A DNA stretch of 64,000 nt from Nitrosomonadales bacterium (GCA_016716325.1 JADJWO010000001.1:2264425-2328424), one strand, 5' to 3'; shown: positions 34,762-43,499, counted from the stretch's first letter. Made by a program: numbers and translations. The notes: generated by a model not told the origin, from the sequence alone.

Positions 34762-36402
34762 ATGAATATCACGAATCGCTATCTGCTGGTCCTGCTCGCC
34801 GTGATCGCGGCGATCTGGTTCTCCAACCTCGAATACCGCACGCTGGTCAAGCCGGACGAGGGGCGGTATGCGGAGATTCCGCGCGAGATGGTCGTGAGCG
34901 GCGACTGGACGACGCCGCGCCTGAACGAGCTGAAGTATTTCGAGAAGCCGCCGCTGCAATACTGGGCGACCGCGACGGCCTACACGCTGTTCGGCGAGCA
35001 CCAGTGGACCTCGCGGCTGTGGACCGGGCTGACCGGCTTCGCCGGCATCCTGCTGGTGTGGTTCGCCGGCGTGCGCCTGTTCGGGCGCGAGGCCGCGGGC
35101 TATGCGGCGCTGCTGCTGTCCAGCAGCCTGCTCTACGTGCTGATGGCCCACGTCAACACGCTGGACATGGGCGTGACCTTCTTCATCACGCTGGGCATCG
35201 TCGGCTTGTTGCTGGGGCAGATGCAGACCGAAGTGAAGCAGCAGCGAAATTGGATGCTGGTCGCATGGGCGGGCATGGCGCTGGCCGTGCTGAGCAAGGG
35301 TCTGATGGGCATCATCCTGCCGGGCGCGGCGCTGTTCCTCTATTGCGTGGTGAAGCGTGATTTTTCCGTGCTCAAGCGCATGCACTGGCTGCCGGGACTG
35401 GCGGTGTTCCTTGCGATCACTGCGCCTTGGTTCTACCTGGTGATGAAGGCCAATCCTGAGTTCTTCGAGCGCTTCTTCATCTACGAGCACTACACGCGCT
35501 TCACCACCAAGGATCTGGGACGCTACCAGCCCTGGTATTACTTCGTTCCCATCCTGCTGGCCGGCGCGCTGCCGTGGACGGTGACGATGTTCGATGCCAT
35601 GTGGCGCACGGTGCGTAATGCCACGGTGCCACGGGGCGAATTCGACAGCGAACGATTCCTGCTGGTCTGGGCGGTGTTCGTCTATGTGTTCTTCTCGATC
35701 TCCGGCTCCAAGTTGCCGTCCTATCTGTTGCCGATGTTCCCGCCGCTGGCGCTGCTGATGGGCAAGCGCATCGTCGCGATGCGCGCGCGCGCGTTGTTCT
35801 GGCAACTGGTTCCCGCGCTGCTGGTGCCCGTGGCACTGCTGGCGCTCGGCCTGAGCATGGGCCGGCTGGCCGACACCCCCAATCAGGCCGAACTCTATCC
35901 GCATTACACACCGTGGTTGCTGGCCGCCGCGCTGATCTCACTGGCCGGGCTGGCAGGCGGGATGACGCTGTTGTGGCGCGGCAGGAAGCCTGCCGCGATG
36001 CTTGCGCTGGCGCTGGGGGCGCTGCTGACGGCGCAGGTCGGTTTGTCGGGTTACGAGTCCGTGGCGCGCGAGCGTTCCGCCAAACATATCGCCGAGGCGA
36101 TCCGTGCCGAAGTCAGGCCGGACATCCCGTTCTACTCGGTGCTGACCTACGAGCAGACGCTGGCGTTCTACCTCAAGCACACCTTCATTCTGGTACAGTA
36201 CCGTGACGAGATGGGCTACGGCATCGAGCAGGAGCCGCATCGCTGGATACCGACCGTCGAGGAATTCGCCGCAGTGTGGGACAGCCAACCGGAAGCGCTG
36301 GCCATCGTGCCGGTATATTTCTTTCCGCAATTGAAATCCCTCGGTCTGCCGATGCGGGTTATTTTTGAAGATACACAACACATAGTGGTGAAAAAGCCAT
36401 GA
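34762..36402 (+). CDS. arnT: lipid A aminoarabinose transferase (GT83, ArnT-like)
   Basis: 546 residues of an inner-membrane GT-C glycosyltransferase that moves L-Ara4N from undecaprenyl phosphate to lipid A on the periplasmic face. About 12 membrane helices. The first periplasmic loop has the catalytic-type motif LVKPDEGRYAEIPREM and the lipid-binding YFEKPPLQYW. The start at 34762 (MNITNRYLLVLL) is chosen over 34744, which lies in the repeat end. The Ara4N assignment rests on the neighbouring arn genes. Confidence 0.92.
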   Translation: MNITNRYLLVLLAVIAAIWFSNLEYRTLVKPDEGRYAEIPREMVVSGDWTTPRLNELKYFEKPPLQYWATATAYTLFGEHQWTSRLWTGLTGFAGILLVWFAGVRLFGREAAGYAALLLSSSLLYVLMAHVNTLDMGVTFFITLGIVGLLLGQMQTEVKQQRNWMLVAWAGMALAVLSKGLMGIILPGAALFLYCVVKRDFSVLKRMHWLPGLAVFLAITAPWFYLVMKANPEFFERFFIYEHYTRFTTKDLGRYQPWYYFVPILLAGALPWTVTMFDAMWRTVRNATVPRGEFDSERFLLVWAVFVYVFFSISGSKLPSYLLPMFPPLALLMGKRIVAMRARALFWQLVPALLVPVALLALGLSMGRLADTPNQAELYPHYTPWLLAAALISLAGLAGGMTLLWRGRKPAAMLALALGALLTAQVGLSGYESVARERSAKHIAEAIRAEVRPDIPFYSVLTYEQTLAFYLKHTFILVQYRDEMGYGIEQEPHRWIPTVEEFAAVWDSQPEALAIVPVYFFPQLKSLGLPMRVIFEDTQHIVVKKP

Positions 36403-36770
36403 GCCTTATCAGTTTTGTCCTTATTGTCACCGGCGTGTTGTTCAATGTTGCCGCGCAACTGTTGATAAAGGCGGGAACCAACGCGGTCGGCTATTTCGAG
36501 TACAGCCGCGAGAACATCCTGCCGATTGGCTGGAAACTGGCGACCGAACCACACATTATCGGTGCGATGGGATGCTATGCGTTCGGCGTGGTGATATGGG
36601 TGCTCGCGTTGTCGCGCGTGCAGGTCAGCATTGCCTATCCACTGCTGTCGTTGGGTTATGTGGTGAATGCGGTGGCGGCATGGTGGTTGTTCAACGAGGC
36701 ATTCAATCCGGCCAAGGTGGTCGGCATGGGCGTCATCATCCTCGGCGTTCTCATCATTTCGCGTGCGTAA
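36399..36770 (+). CDS. SMR-fold undecaprenyl-phosphate-Ara4N flippase subunit (ArnE/ArnF-like)
   Basis: 123 residues with four membrane helices of the small multidrug resistance/EamA fold, containing LFNVAAQLLIKAGT and SIAYPLLSLGYVVNAVAAWWLF. In enterobacteria ArnE and ArnF form a heterodimer that flips Und-P-Ara4N; here one gene is present, so a homodimer is likely. The ATGA overlap with arnT indicates coupling. Confidence 0.87.
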   Translation: MSLISFVLIVTGVLFNVAAQLLIKAGTNAVGYFEYSRENILPIGWKLATEPHIIGAMGCYAFGVVIWVLALSRVQVSIAYPLLSLGYVVNAVAAWWLFNEAFNPAKVVGMGVIILGVLIISRA

Positions 36771-36783
36771 ATTTGCATACTGA

Positions 36784-36896
36784 ACCACGAAGAACACGAA
36801 GTGCATGAAGAAGGGATTGGGCTGCCAGAACGAATTGCCTTGCCGGTAGGCGCTTGACAAGCAATTCCATGAAAAAGCCTTCGTGTTCTTCGTGGT
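36784..36896. repeat. MITE-like element (family C, copy 3)
   Basis: The ends are ACCACGAAGAACACGAAG (36784-36801) and an exact inverted copy at 36879-36896, 113 bases in all, between the flippase gene and arnB. No ORF inside. Confidence 0.9.
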
Positions 36897-36924
36897 GAAG
36901 TGTTTTTTTACAGGATAAATTCAA

Positions 36925-38061
36925 ATGAGCAATATCCTTCCTTTTTCCCGTCCGACTATAGACGAAGCGACCATCGCTGCGGTCGGCGACGTGCTGCGCT
37001 CCGGCTGGATCACCAGCGGCCCCAAGGTCGCGGAATTCGAGAAGAAACTGTCCGGCTATTTCGGTGGACGTCCGGTGCGCACCTTCAATTCCGGCACCTG
37101 CACGATGGAGATCGCGTTGCGCATCGCCGGCATCGGCGCGGGCGACGAGGTCATCACCACGCCGATCTCGTGGGTGGCGACCGCCAACGTGATCCTCGAA
37201 GTCGGCGCGACGCCGGTATTCGCCGACATCGACCCGGTAACGCGCAATATTGATCTGGACAAGGTCGAGGCCGCGATCACACCGAAGACCCGCGCGATCA
37301 TCCCGGTCTATCTGGCGGGCAAGCCGGTGGACATGGACCGGCTGTATGCAATAGCCAATAAACACAAACTGCGCGTGATCGAGGATGCCGCGCAGGCGAT
37401 CGGCTCGACTTGGAAGGGCAAGCCGATAGGCTCGTTCGGCGATTTCGTCTCGTTCAGCTTCCAGGCCAACAAGAACATCACCACCTCAGAGGGCGGCTGC
37501 CTGGTGCTGAACAATGAAGAGGAGGTTGCGCTCGCGGAAAAATATCGCCTGCAGGGCGTGACGCGCAGCGGCTGGGATGGCATCGAGGTGGACGTGCTGG
37601 GCGGAAAATACAACATGACCGATATCGCCGCCGCAATCGGTCTCGGGCAGTTCGCGCAACTTGAGGCGATCACCGCGCAGCGGCGCAAACTGGCGCGGCA
37701 TTATTTCGACTGCTTCGGTGCGGACTTCGAGGCGCAGACCGGCGCGCAGCTTCCGCCCAAGGATTTCGAATCGACCAATTGGCACCTGTTCCAGATCGTG
37801 CTGCCGGAGCGCATCACCCGAGCCGAATTCATGGAAAAGATGAAGGCGCTCGATATCGGCATTGGCTACCACTATGCGCCCATCCACCTGTTCAAGCTGT
37901 ACCGTGCGCGGGGATTCAAGGAAGGCATGTTCCCGGTCGCCGAGCGCGTCGGCAGGCAGATCGTCTCGCTTCCGATGTTCTATGCGATGGATGGGGCGGA
38001 TGTGGAGCGCACCGTTGCGGCGGTGCGCGGGGTGTTGGTCTTGCCGTCGAGATTACCTTAG
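36925..38061 (+). CDS. arnB: UDP-4-amino-4-deoxy-L-arabinose aminotransferase
   Basis: 378 residues of the DegT/DnrJ/EryC1 PLP sugar aminotransferases. PLP Lys183 lies in SFQANKNITTSEGG; FNSGTCTMEIAL and VIEDAAQAIGSTWKG bind the cofactor. The closing GIGYHYAPIHLFKLYR is typical of ArnB. It converts UDP-4-keto-pentose to UDP-L-Ara4N with glutamate as donor. Length matches E. coli ArnB. It is followed within 10 bases by an unrelated orphan. Confidence 0.95.
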   Translation: MSNILPFSRPTIDEATIAAVGDVLRSGWITSGPKVAEFEKKLSGYFGGRPVRTFNSGTCTMEIALRIAGIGAGDEVITTPISWVATANVILEVGATPVFADIDPVTRNIDLDKVEAAITPKTRAIIPVYLAGKPVDMDRLYAIANKHKLRVIEDAAQAIGSTWKGKPIGSFGDFVSFSFQANKNITTSEGGCLVLNNEEEVALAEKYRLQGVTRSGWDGIEVDVLGGKYNMTDIAAAIGLGQFAQLEAITAQRRKLARHYFDCFGADFEAQTGAQLPPKDFESTNWHLFQIVLPERITRAEFMEKMKALDIGIGYHYAPIHLFKLYRARGFKEGMFPVAERVGRQIVSLPMFYAMDGADVERTVAAVRGVLVLPSRLP

Positions 38062-38068
38062 GTGCTCA

Positions 38069-38488
38069 ATGAGGCTACACGTAAAATCTGTCGATTACGC
38101 ACCGGAAGAGCTGTACGGCCAAACACCGTTTGTTGTAAAGCTTGTGCGTCGAATGCCTGGGCCAGATCGCCCGGACTATTGGTTGGGTGAAGTTGAGAGT
38201 CCGCTCAAATGGATAGTCGAAAATATCGAACGGGAAGTGACGCATCTAATCATCGCAGCCAGATGGGTTGGCACACAGATTGAGCCGCATGTAGAGAACT
38301 TACCCATTGGCTTTGCGTATGTTACCGATGTATCTCAAATCAACGAGCCATCAGTTGATTTCAACAAGTGCAAATATGTGGCTATTGGACTCGCAACCGA
38401 AATTGAGGGTGGTAACAAACCAGAGCAACTCACCCAAATACTGGCCGGCAATATCGCGCGCGCCTTTGGAATGGGCAGTAAGTCCTGA
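38069..38488 (+). CDS. orphan protein of unknown function in the arn cluster
   Basis: 139 residues starting MRLHVKSVDYAPEELYGQTPF, seven bases after arnB. I recognise no family. It is acidic, soluble and of mixed alpha/beta character. Base composition is clearly less GC-rich than the arn genes on both sides, and there are more A/T-ending codons, which points to recent acquisition. There is no strong ribosome site. It may be an insertion cargo rather than part of the pathway. Confidence 0.65.
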   Translation: MRLHVKSVDYAPEELYGQTPFVVKLVRRMPGPDRPDYWLGEVESPLKWIVENIEREVTHLIIAARWVGTQIEPHVENLPIGFAYVTDVSQINEPSVDFNKCKYVAIGLATEIEGGNKPEQLTQILAGNIARAFGMGSKS

Positions 38489-38582
38489 GGTGGCCCGCGT
38501 CGGACGCAACACTCCAAGGGCGCAAAAATCTCTTCGAGGTAACCAACGGGCGTTGCGCCGTATGTATCTTCCCTAAACATCT

Positions 38583-38609
38583 GGTGCAATGCGCTGCGCT
38601 TATTGCACC
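38583..38609. repeat. GGTGCAAT palindrome (REP-like)
   Basis: GGTGCAAT and ATTGCACC around an 11-base GC-rich loop, followed by CTACAAACC. It lies between the orphan and arnC, in a 170-base gap. Confidence 0.75.
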
Positions 38610-38645
38610 CTACAAACCCGATTTCGTGAACTGCGCCCCATGCGG

Positions 38646-38651
38646 TAAAAT
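38646..38651 (+). promoter_or_regulatory. -10 box of arnC, near-leaderless
   Basis: TAAAAT followed by gccgcccct and the ATG, nearly identical in sequence and spacing to the ribF start. The expected leader is two or three bases long. It implies a separate promoter for arnC and the genes behind it. Confidence 0.5.
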
Positions 38652-38660
38652 GCCGCCCCT

Positions 38661-39737
38661 ATGAGCACTATTCAACTTTCCGTCGTCATTCCCGTCTATA
38701 ACGAGGAGCAGGGCCTGCAGGCCCTGTTCGACCGTTTGTATCCGGCGCTGGACAAACTCGGCATCGCGTACGAGGTCATCTTCGTCAACGACGGCAGCCG
38801 CGACCGTTCCGCCGCGATCCTGCGCGAGCAGTTCCAGAAGCGCCCGGACGTGACGCGCGTGGTGCTGTTCAACGGCAACTTCGGCCAGCACATGGCGATC
38901 ATGGCCGGCTTCGAGCACTGCCGGGGCCAGCGCGTGGTGACGCTGGACGCCGACCTGCAGAACCCGCCGGAGGATACCGGGCTGCTGCTGGAGAAGATGG
39001 ACGAGGGGCACGATTACGTCGGTTCGATCCGCCGCCAGCGCAACGACAGCTGGTGGCGTCATGTCGCGTCGCGCGCGATGAACGGCCTGCGCGAGAGGAT
39101 CACCCGCATCAAGATGACCGACCAGGGCTGCATGTTCCGCGCCTATGACCGCAACATCATCGACGCGATCAACAGTTGCAAGGAAGTCAGCACCTTCATT
39201 CCGGCGCTGGCCTACAGCTTCGCGCGCAATCCGGCAGAGGTGGTGGTGGGGCACGAGGAGCGTGCGGCGGGAGAGTCCAAGTATTCGATGTACAGCCTGA
39301 TCCGTCTCAACTTCGACCTGATGACCAGCTTCTCGCTGGTGCCGTTGCAGATGTTCTCCATGCTGGGGATGCTGATCTCGGTGTTCTCCGGCCTGTTCTT
39401 CGTGTTCCTGGTGATACGCCGCCTGGTGGTGGGCCCCGAGGCGGAAGGACTGTTCACGCTGTTCGCGCTGATGTTCTTCATGATCGGCATCGCGCTGTTC
39501 GGCATCGGCCTGCTCGGTGAATATATCGGGCGAATCTACCAGCAGGTGCGTCACCGTCCGCGCTATCTGATCGAGGCGGTACTGGAGGTACAGGAGAAAA
39601 AGGGCAAGGGACGAGCCGCAAAGGAACCGGTTCCGGGCGAGCCTGAGCCTTTCCTTGGTGAAGGCAGGAAAAAGAGGGTGAGGGCCAAACCACTGGATGA
39701 CAGGCACACATCATTGTTCTCGGATGCTCAGGAATGA
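38661..39737 (+). CDS. arnC: undecaprenyl-phosphate 4-deoxy-4-formamido-L-arabinose transferase
   Basis: 358-residue GT2 glycosyltransferase with SVVIPVYNEEQGLQAL, the metal motif DADLQNPPED (near 97-106), a QGCMFRAYDRNI acceptor loop, and two C-terminal membrane helices (about 230-290). It loads Ara4FN onto undecaprenyl phosphate at the cytoplasmic face. The last 45 residues form a charged tail (KGKGRAAKEPVPGE...) longer than in E. coli. The end overlaps the formyltransferase gene as ATGA. Confidence 0.95.
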   Translation: MSTIQLSVVIPVYNEEQGLQALFDRLYPALDKLGIAYEVIFVNDGSRDRSAAILREQFQKRPDVTRVVLFNGNFGQHMAIMAGFEHCRGQRVVTLDADLQNPPEDTGLLLEKMDEGHDYVGSIRRQRNDSWWRHVASRAMNGLRERITRIKMTDQGCMFRAYDRNIIDAINSCKEVSTFIPALAYSFARNPAEVVVGHEERAAGESKYSMYSLIRLNFDLMTSFSLVPLQMFSMLGMLISVFSGLFFVFLVIRRLVVGPEAEGLFTLFALMFFMIGIALFGIGLLGEYIGRIYQQVRHRPRYLIEAVLEVQEKKGKGRAAKEPVPGEPEPFLGEGRKKRVRAKPLDDRHTSLFSDAQE

Positions 39738-40651
39738 GCCGTGCGGTCGTATTCGCCTACCATGACGTAGGCTGTCGTTGTCTGAACGTGTTATTGGCGC
39801 ACGGCATGGACGTGGCGCTGGTGGTGACGCATCGCGATAATCCGAAGGAGACCATCTGGTTCGACAGCGTGCAACGACTGGCCGAATTGCATGACATCCC
39901 GGTCATCACGCCGGAAAATCCGAACGCTCCCGAAGTGGTTGAGCGAATTGCCGAGTTGCAGCCCGACTTCTTCTTTTCGTTCTATTACCGCGAGATGCTG
40001 AAAGCGCCATTGCTGGCGATCCCGAAGCGCGGGGCGCTGAACATGCACGGCTCGCTGTTGCCGAAATACCGCGGGCGCGTGCCGGTGAATTGGGCGATAA
40101 TCTTCGGCGAGACCGAGACCGGCGCGACGCTGCATTACATGACCGAGAAACCGGACAACGGCGATATCGTGGCGCGGCAGGCGATACCCATTCTGCCCAA
40201 TGACACGGCGCATGAGGTATTCCGGAAAGTGATCGTGGCGGCGGAGATGACGCTGAATGATGCGTTGCCTGCGTTGCTGGCCGGAACCGCGCCGCGCATG
40301 AAACAGGACTTGAGCCTCGGCGGTTATTTCGGCGGGCGCAAACCTGAAGACGGCATCGTCGACTGGTCGCAGTCCGCGCAGCAGATACACAACCTGGTGC
40401 GCGCGGTGGCGCCCCCGTATCCCGGCGCGACCACGACACTGATGGGTAAGCCCATGCGTATCCTGCAAACGCTGGTTACAGGGTGTACGGCCTCGGGCGA
40501 GCAGCCGGCTTTCTATGTGAAGGATGGCAAGGCCTATGCGGTCTGTGGCAGCGGCGTGTTGCGCGTGGTGCGTTTCGAACTGGAGGGTGTCGGGATGAGC
40601 GCGGCGGAGTTTGCGGAAGAGTACGGCGCGGGAAAATTTGAATTTAAGTAG
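39734..40651 (+). CDS. UDP-Ara4N formyltransferase (ArnA N-terminal half as a separate protein)
   Basis: 305 residues corresponding to the N-terminal formyltransferase domain of ArnA. It has the MNMHGSLLPKYRGRVPVNWAI block with the catalytic Asn/His pair, then HYMTEKPDNGDIV and the C-terminal subdomain. It uses 10-formyl-tetrahydrofolate to give UDP-Ara4FN. The gene stops before any dehydrogenase domain; that half is encoded separately after a repeat cluster. Confidence 0.95.
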   Translation: MSRAVVFAYHDVGCRCLNVLLAHGMDVALVVTHRDNPKETIWFDSVQRLAELHDIPVITPENPNAPEVVERIAELQPDFFFSFYYREMLKAPLLAIPKRGALNMHGSLLPKYRGRVPVNWAIIFGETETGATLHYMTEKPDNGDIVARQAIPILPNDTAHEVFRKVIVAAEMTLNDALPALLAGTAPRMKQDLSLGGYFGGRKPEDGIVDWSQSAQQIHNLVRAVAPPYPGATTTLMGKPMRILQTLVTGCTASGEQPAFYVKDGKAYAVCGSGVLRVVRFELEGVGMSAAEFAEEYGAGKFEFK

Positions 40652-40737
40652 CCCCTCTTCCGCCAGCGGGAGAGGGGTGGGGGAGAGGGGTGCAAAGATT
40701 TCACCCTCTCCCTGGCCCTCCCCCTCAAGGGGAAGGG
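40652..40737 (+). repeat. family A repeat cluster between the two ArnA halves
   Basis: CCCCTCTTCCGCCAGCGGGA with GAGGGGTGGGGGAGAGGGG, then CCCTCTCCCTGGCCC and CCCCCTCAAGGGGAAGGGG. It occupies nearly the whole gap between the formyltransferase and decarboxylase genes. Confidence 0.85.
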
Positions 40738-40769
40738 GATAGCCAGAATTTGATAATCGAGGAAAAAAA

Positions 40770-41810
40770 ATGAAGAAAGTACTGATCCTGGGTGTGAACG
40801 GTTTCATCGGCCATCACCTGTCCAACCGCATCCTGGCCACGACGGACTGGGAAGTGTATGGCATGGACATGAGCACCGACCGTATCTCCGATCTGATCGG
40901 CAAGCCGCGTTTCCATTTCTTCGAAGGCGACATCACCATCAACAAGGAGTGGGTGGAGTACCACGTGCGCAAGTGCGATGTGATCCTGCCGCTGGTCGCC
41001 ATCGCGACCCCATCCACTTACGTCAAACAGCCGTTGCGCGTGTTCGAACTGGACTTTGAGGCCAACCTGCCGATCGTGCGTGCGGCGGTGAAATACAACA
41101 AGCATCTGGTGTTCCCGTCCACTTCCGAGGTCTACGGCATGTGCCACGACGAGGAATTCGATCCGGCGGAATCCGAACTGATCTGCGGCCCGATCAACAA
41201 GCCGCGCTGGATCTATTCCTGCTCCAAGCAATTGATGGACCGCGTGATCTGGGGCTATGGCATGGAAGGCCTGAACTTCACGCTGTTCCGCCCGTTCAAC
41301 TGGATCGGCGCCGGGCTGGATTCCATCCATACCCCGAAGGAGGGGAGCTCGCGCGTGGTCACGCAGTTCCTCGGCCACATCGTACGCGGCGAGAACATCA
41401 GCCTGGTGGATGGCGGACACCAGAAGCGCGCATTCACCTATATCGACGATGGGATCGCCGCACTGATGAAGATCATCGAGAACAAGGACGGCATCGCCAC
41501 CGGCAAGATCTACAACATAGGCAACCCGGCCAACAATTTTGCGATCCGCGACCTGGCCGACATGATGCTGAAACTGGCGGGTGAGTATGCGGAGTATCGC
41601 GATACCGCCGCCAAGGTGAAGATCGTCGAAACGACTTCGGATGCCTACTACGGCAAGGGCTATCAGGACGTGCAGAACCGCGTGCCGAAGATCACCAACA
41701 CCTGCGAGGAACTGGGCTGGAAGCCCACCGTCAACATGGCCGATACGCTGCGCAAGATTTTCGATGCCTACCGCAGCCAGATCGCCGAAGCCAAAGGGCT
41801 GGTCGATTAA
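40770..41810 (+). CDS. UDP-glucuronate decarboxylase/dehydrogenase (ArnA C-terminal half as a separate protein)
   Basis: 346 residues of the short-chain dehydrogenase/reductase fold matching the ArnA C-terminal domain. The NAD motif is VLILGVNGFIGHHL, FPSTSEVYG holds the catalytic Ser/Thr, and RWIYSCSKQLMDRVIW contains YxxxK with a Cys between. It oxidatively decarboxylates UDP-GlcA to UDP-4-keto-pentose for ArnB. Separation from the formyltransferase is clean, with its own ATG. The ribosome site is a gaggaaaaaa stretch. Confidence 0.95.
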   Translation: MKKVLILGVNGFIGHHLSNRILATTDWEVYGMDMSTDRISDLIGKPRFHFFEGDITINKEWVEYHVRKCDVILPLVAIATPSTYVKQPLRVFELDFEANLPIVRAAVKYNKHLVFPSTSEVYGMCHDEEFDPAESELICGPINKPRWIYSCSKQLMDRVIWGYGMEGLNFTLFRPFNWIGAGLDSIHTPKEGSSRVVTQFLGHIVRGENISLVDGGHQKRAFTYIDDGIAALMKIIENKDGIATGKIYNIGNPANNFAIRDLADMMLKLAGEYAEYRDTAAKVKIVETTSDAYYGKGYQDVQNRVPKITNTCEELGWKPTVNMADTLRKIFDAYRSQIAEAKGLVD

Positions 41811-41886
41811 AACAGGATTCAGGACACGGGAGTCAGGATTCAGCAACTTGGTTCCTGGCTCCTGATTCCTGATTCCTGATTCCTGA
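41811..41886 (+). repeat. GATTCAGG/CCTGATTC repeat cluster before arnD
   Basis: Several CAGGATTCAGG-like units are followed, inverted, by four tandem CCTGATT units that run into the arnD start codon. The two arms could pair. No Shine-Dalgarno sequence is present ahead of arnD. Confidence 0.75.
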
Positions 41887-42783
41887 ATGAAACAACTCGC
41901 CCTCAAGATCGACGTGGACACCTATCGCGGTACCCGCGAAGGTGTGCCGCGTCTGGTCGAAGCCCTGCAACGCCACAACGCGCAAGCCACCTTTTTCTTT
42001 ACGCTCGGCCCGGACCATATGGGGCGTGCCATCAAGCGCGTGTTCCGCAAGGGTTATCTGAGCAAGGTCTCGCGCATGTCGGTAATCGAGCACTATGGCA
42101 TCAAGACGTTGCTGTACGGGACCTTGTTGCCCGCGCCGGACATCGGCAAGCGCTGCGCCGACATCATGCGCAGCGTGCGTGACGCCGGTTTCGAGACCGG
42201 TATCCACTGTTACGACCATATCCGCTGGCAGGATCATGTCGCTGACAAGGACGAGGCCTGGACGCGGCGCGAGTTGCAGCGTGCGGTGGATCGTTATCTG
42301 GAGATCTTCGGCGAAGCGCCGCATGCCCATGCCGCCGCAGGCTGGCAGATGAACCGCCACGCATTGCGTCTGATGCAGCACATGGGGTTCGACTACAGTT
42401 CCGATACGCGCGGCACCCACCCCTTCATTCCGACCTGGCAGGCCGAGATCGTGGCCTGTCCCCAGTTGCCGACCACACTGCCGACGCTGGACGAGCTGGT
42501 CAACCGCGAAGGCATCACGCTGGACAACATCGCGCAACACATCCTGCGACTGACCGAAGATCCGCCGGCTACCGGACATGTGTTCACATTGCACGCGGAA
42601 CTGGAAGGCGGAAAATGGATGCCGGTATTCGAGCAGTTACTGCAAGGCTGGCAGGCGCAGGGCTATGAACTGGTATCGCTGCGCCAATATCTGCAGGAAC
42701 TGGAGGCTGGCGCGTTGCCGCGTCACGAAGTGGTGATGCGCGAGTTCGAAGGGCGTATCGGCAAGCTGGCCGTGGCAGCCTGA
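41887..42783 (+). CDS. arnD: undecaprenyl-phosphate-Ara4FN deformylase
   Basis: 298 residues of the polysaccharide deacetylase (NodB) fold. LKIDVDTYRGTREGVPRL carries the catalytic Asp and metal Asp, and GIHCYDHIRWQDH carries metal histidines. FTLHAELEGGKWMPVFEQLL is the ArnD-type C-terminal motif. It removes the formyl group to give Und-P-Ara4N for flipping. The stop is three bases from the convergent luxR stop. Confidence 0.96.
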   Translation: MKQLALKIDVDTYRGTREGVPRLVEALQRHNAQATFFFTLGPDHMGRAIKRVFRKGYLSKVSRMSVIEHYGIKTLLYGTLLPAPDIGKRCADIMRSVRDAGFETGIHCYDHIRWQDHVADKDEAWTRRELQRAVDRYLEIFGEAPHAHAAAGWQMNRHALRLMQHMGFDYSSDTRGTHPFIPTWQAEIVACPQLPTTLPTLDELVNREGITLDNIAQHILRLTEDPPATGHVFTLHAELEGGKWMPVFEQLLQGWQAQGYELVSLRQYLQELEAGALPRHEVVMREFEGRIGKLAVAA

Positions 42784-42785
42784 CC

Positions 42786-43499
42786 CTATTGCAGCAATCC
42801 CAGCAGCGCTGCGCGTATGACGGCTGCGGTCTTGTTGCTGGCGTTCAGTTTGACCATGGCGTTGTTGATGTGGAAATTGACGGTACGCTCGGCGATCCTC
42901 AGGATGTCCGCCACCTCGCCAGCAGTCTTGCCTTCCGCCGTCCAGCGTAATACCTCGATCTCGCGATGCGAGAGCGCCGCCTCCGCTTCCGGCAGCAGCC
43001 TGGAGGTCAGGCAGCGCGCCATGCCGAAATGTGCCGTCTGCGCCAGCCAGCTCATTTCGGGATTCTTGGCCTGCAACTCGCTGGCCGACAGTTCTTCCCC
43101 GTCGCGTGCCAGCGTCAGCATGCCGCTTATGCCGCGCGCATCGCGGCAGGATTGTACCCAGCCGTGTTCCAGCCCATAGGAGCGGGCGTCTTCCCATAAA
43201 TTGCGTGCCGAGGCGAACAGTTCGTCGGACCAGACGAACGGCATGGTCGTGCGTCCACCCTGCGCAACGGTCGGGTCGATCGCCAGATAATTCTGTACCC
43301 GGTAACAGGTATGCCAGTCGGCCGGATAATTATCGAACACTTCCGTTCTGGGAGCGGAGACGGGGATAGGCATGCGGATGCCATAGGAGCAATAGTCGAA
43401 ACCGAGTTCGCGTGCCAGCACCGCGATACGCTGGAACAATTCCGGCGCGGAATCGCATGTCAACAGCGACTGGATCTGCTCTTCCTGATGGGCCTTCAC
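42786..43499 (-). CDS. LuxR-family acyl-homoserine-lactone receptor/regulator
   Basis: 237 residues. The N-terminal autoinducer domain keeps the conserved pocket residues W62, Y66 or Y71, D75-P76 and W90, and Gly126. The C-terminal LuxR helix-turn-helix (174-237) reads LSHREIEVLRWTAEGKTAGEVADIL with the invariant Glu180, Leu184 and Gly190. A GTG start at 43499 has a perfect AGGAGG site six bases away. It is divergent from the RsaM-like gene across a region holding two symmetrical operators and is expected to bind the product of luxI at 44180. Confidence 0.95.
   Translation of the reverse strand: MKAHQEEQIQSLLTCDSAPELFQRIAVLARELGFDYCSYGIRMPIPVSAPRTEVFDNYPADWHTCYRVQNYLAIDPTVAQGGRTTMPFVWSDELFASARNLWEDARSYGLEHGWVQSCRDARGISGMLTLARDGEELSASELQAKNPEMSWLAQTAHFGMARCLTSRLLPEAEAALSHREIEVLRWTAEGKTAGEVADILRIAERTVNFHINNAMVKLNASNKTAAVIRAALLGLLQ

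Noticed and set aside
38061..38661. Riboswitch or attenuator before arnC
   Set aside because: Only a short REP-like palindrome is present, without a T-run or alternative structures.
39600..39737. Repeat insertion in the arnC C-terminal tail
   Set aside because: The charged tail (GEPEPFLGEGRKKR) superficially resembles repeat-encoded peptides, but the DNA lacks the palindromic core of family A.
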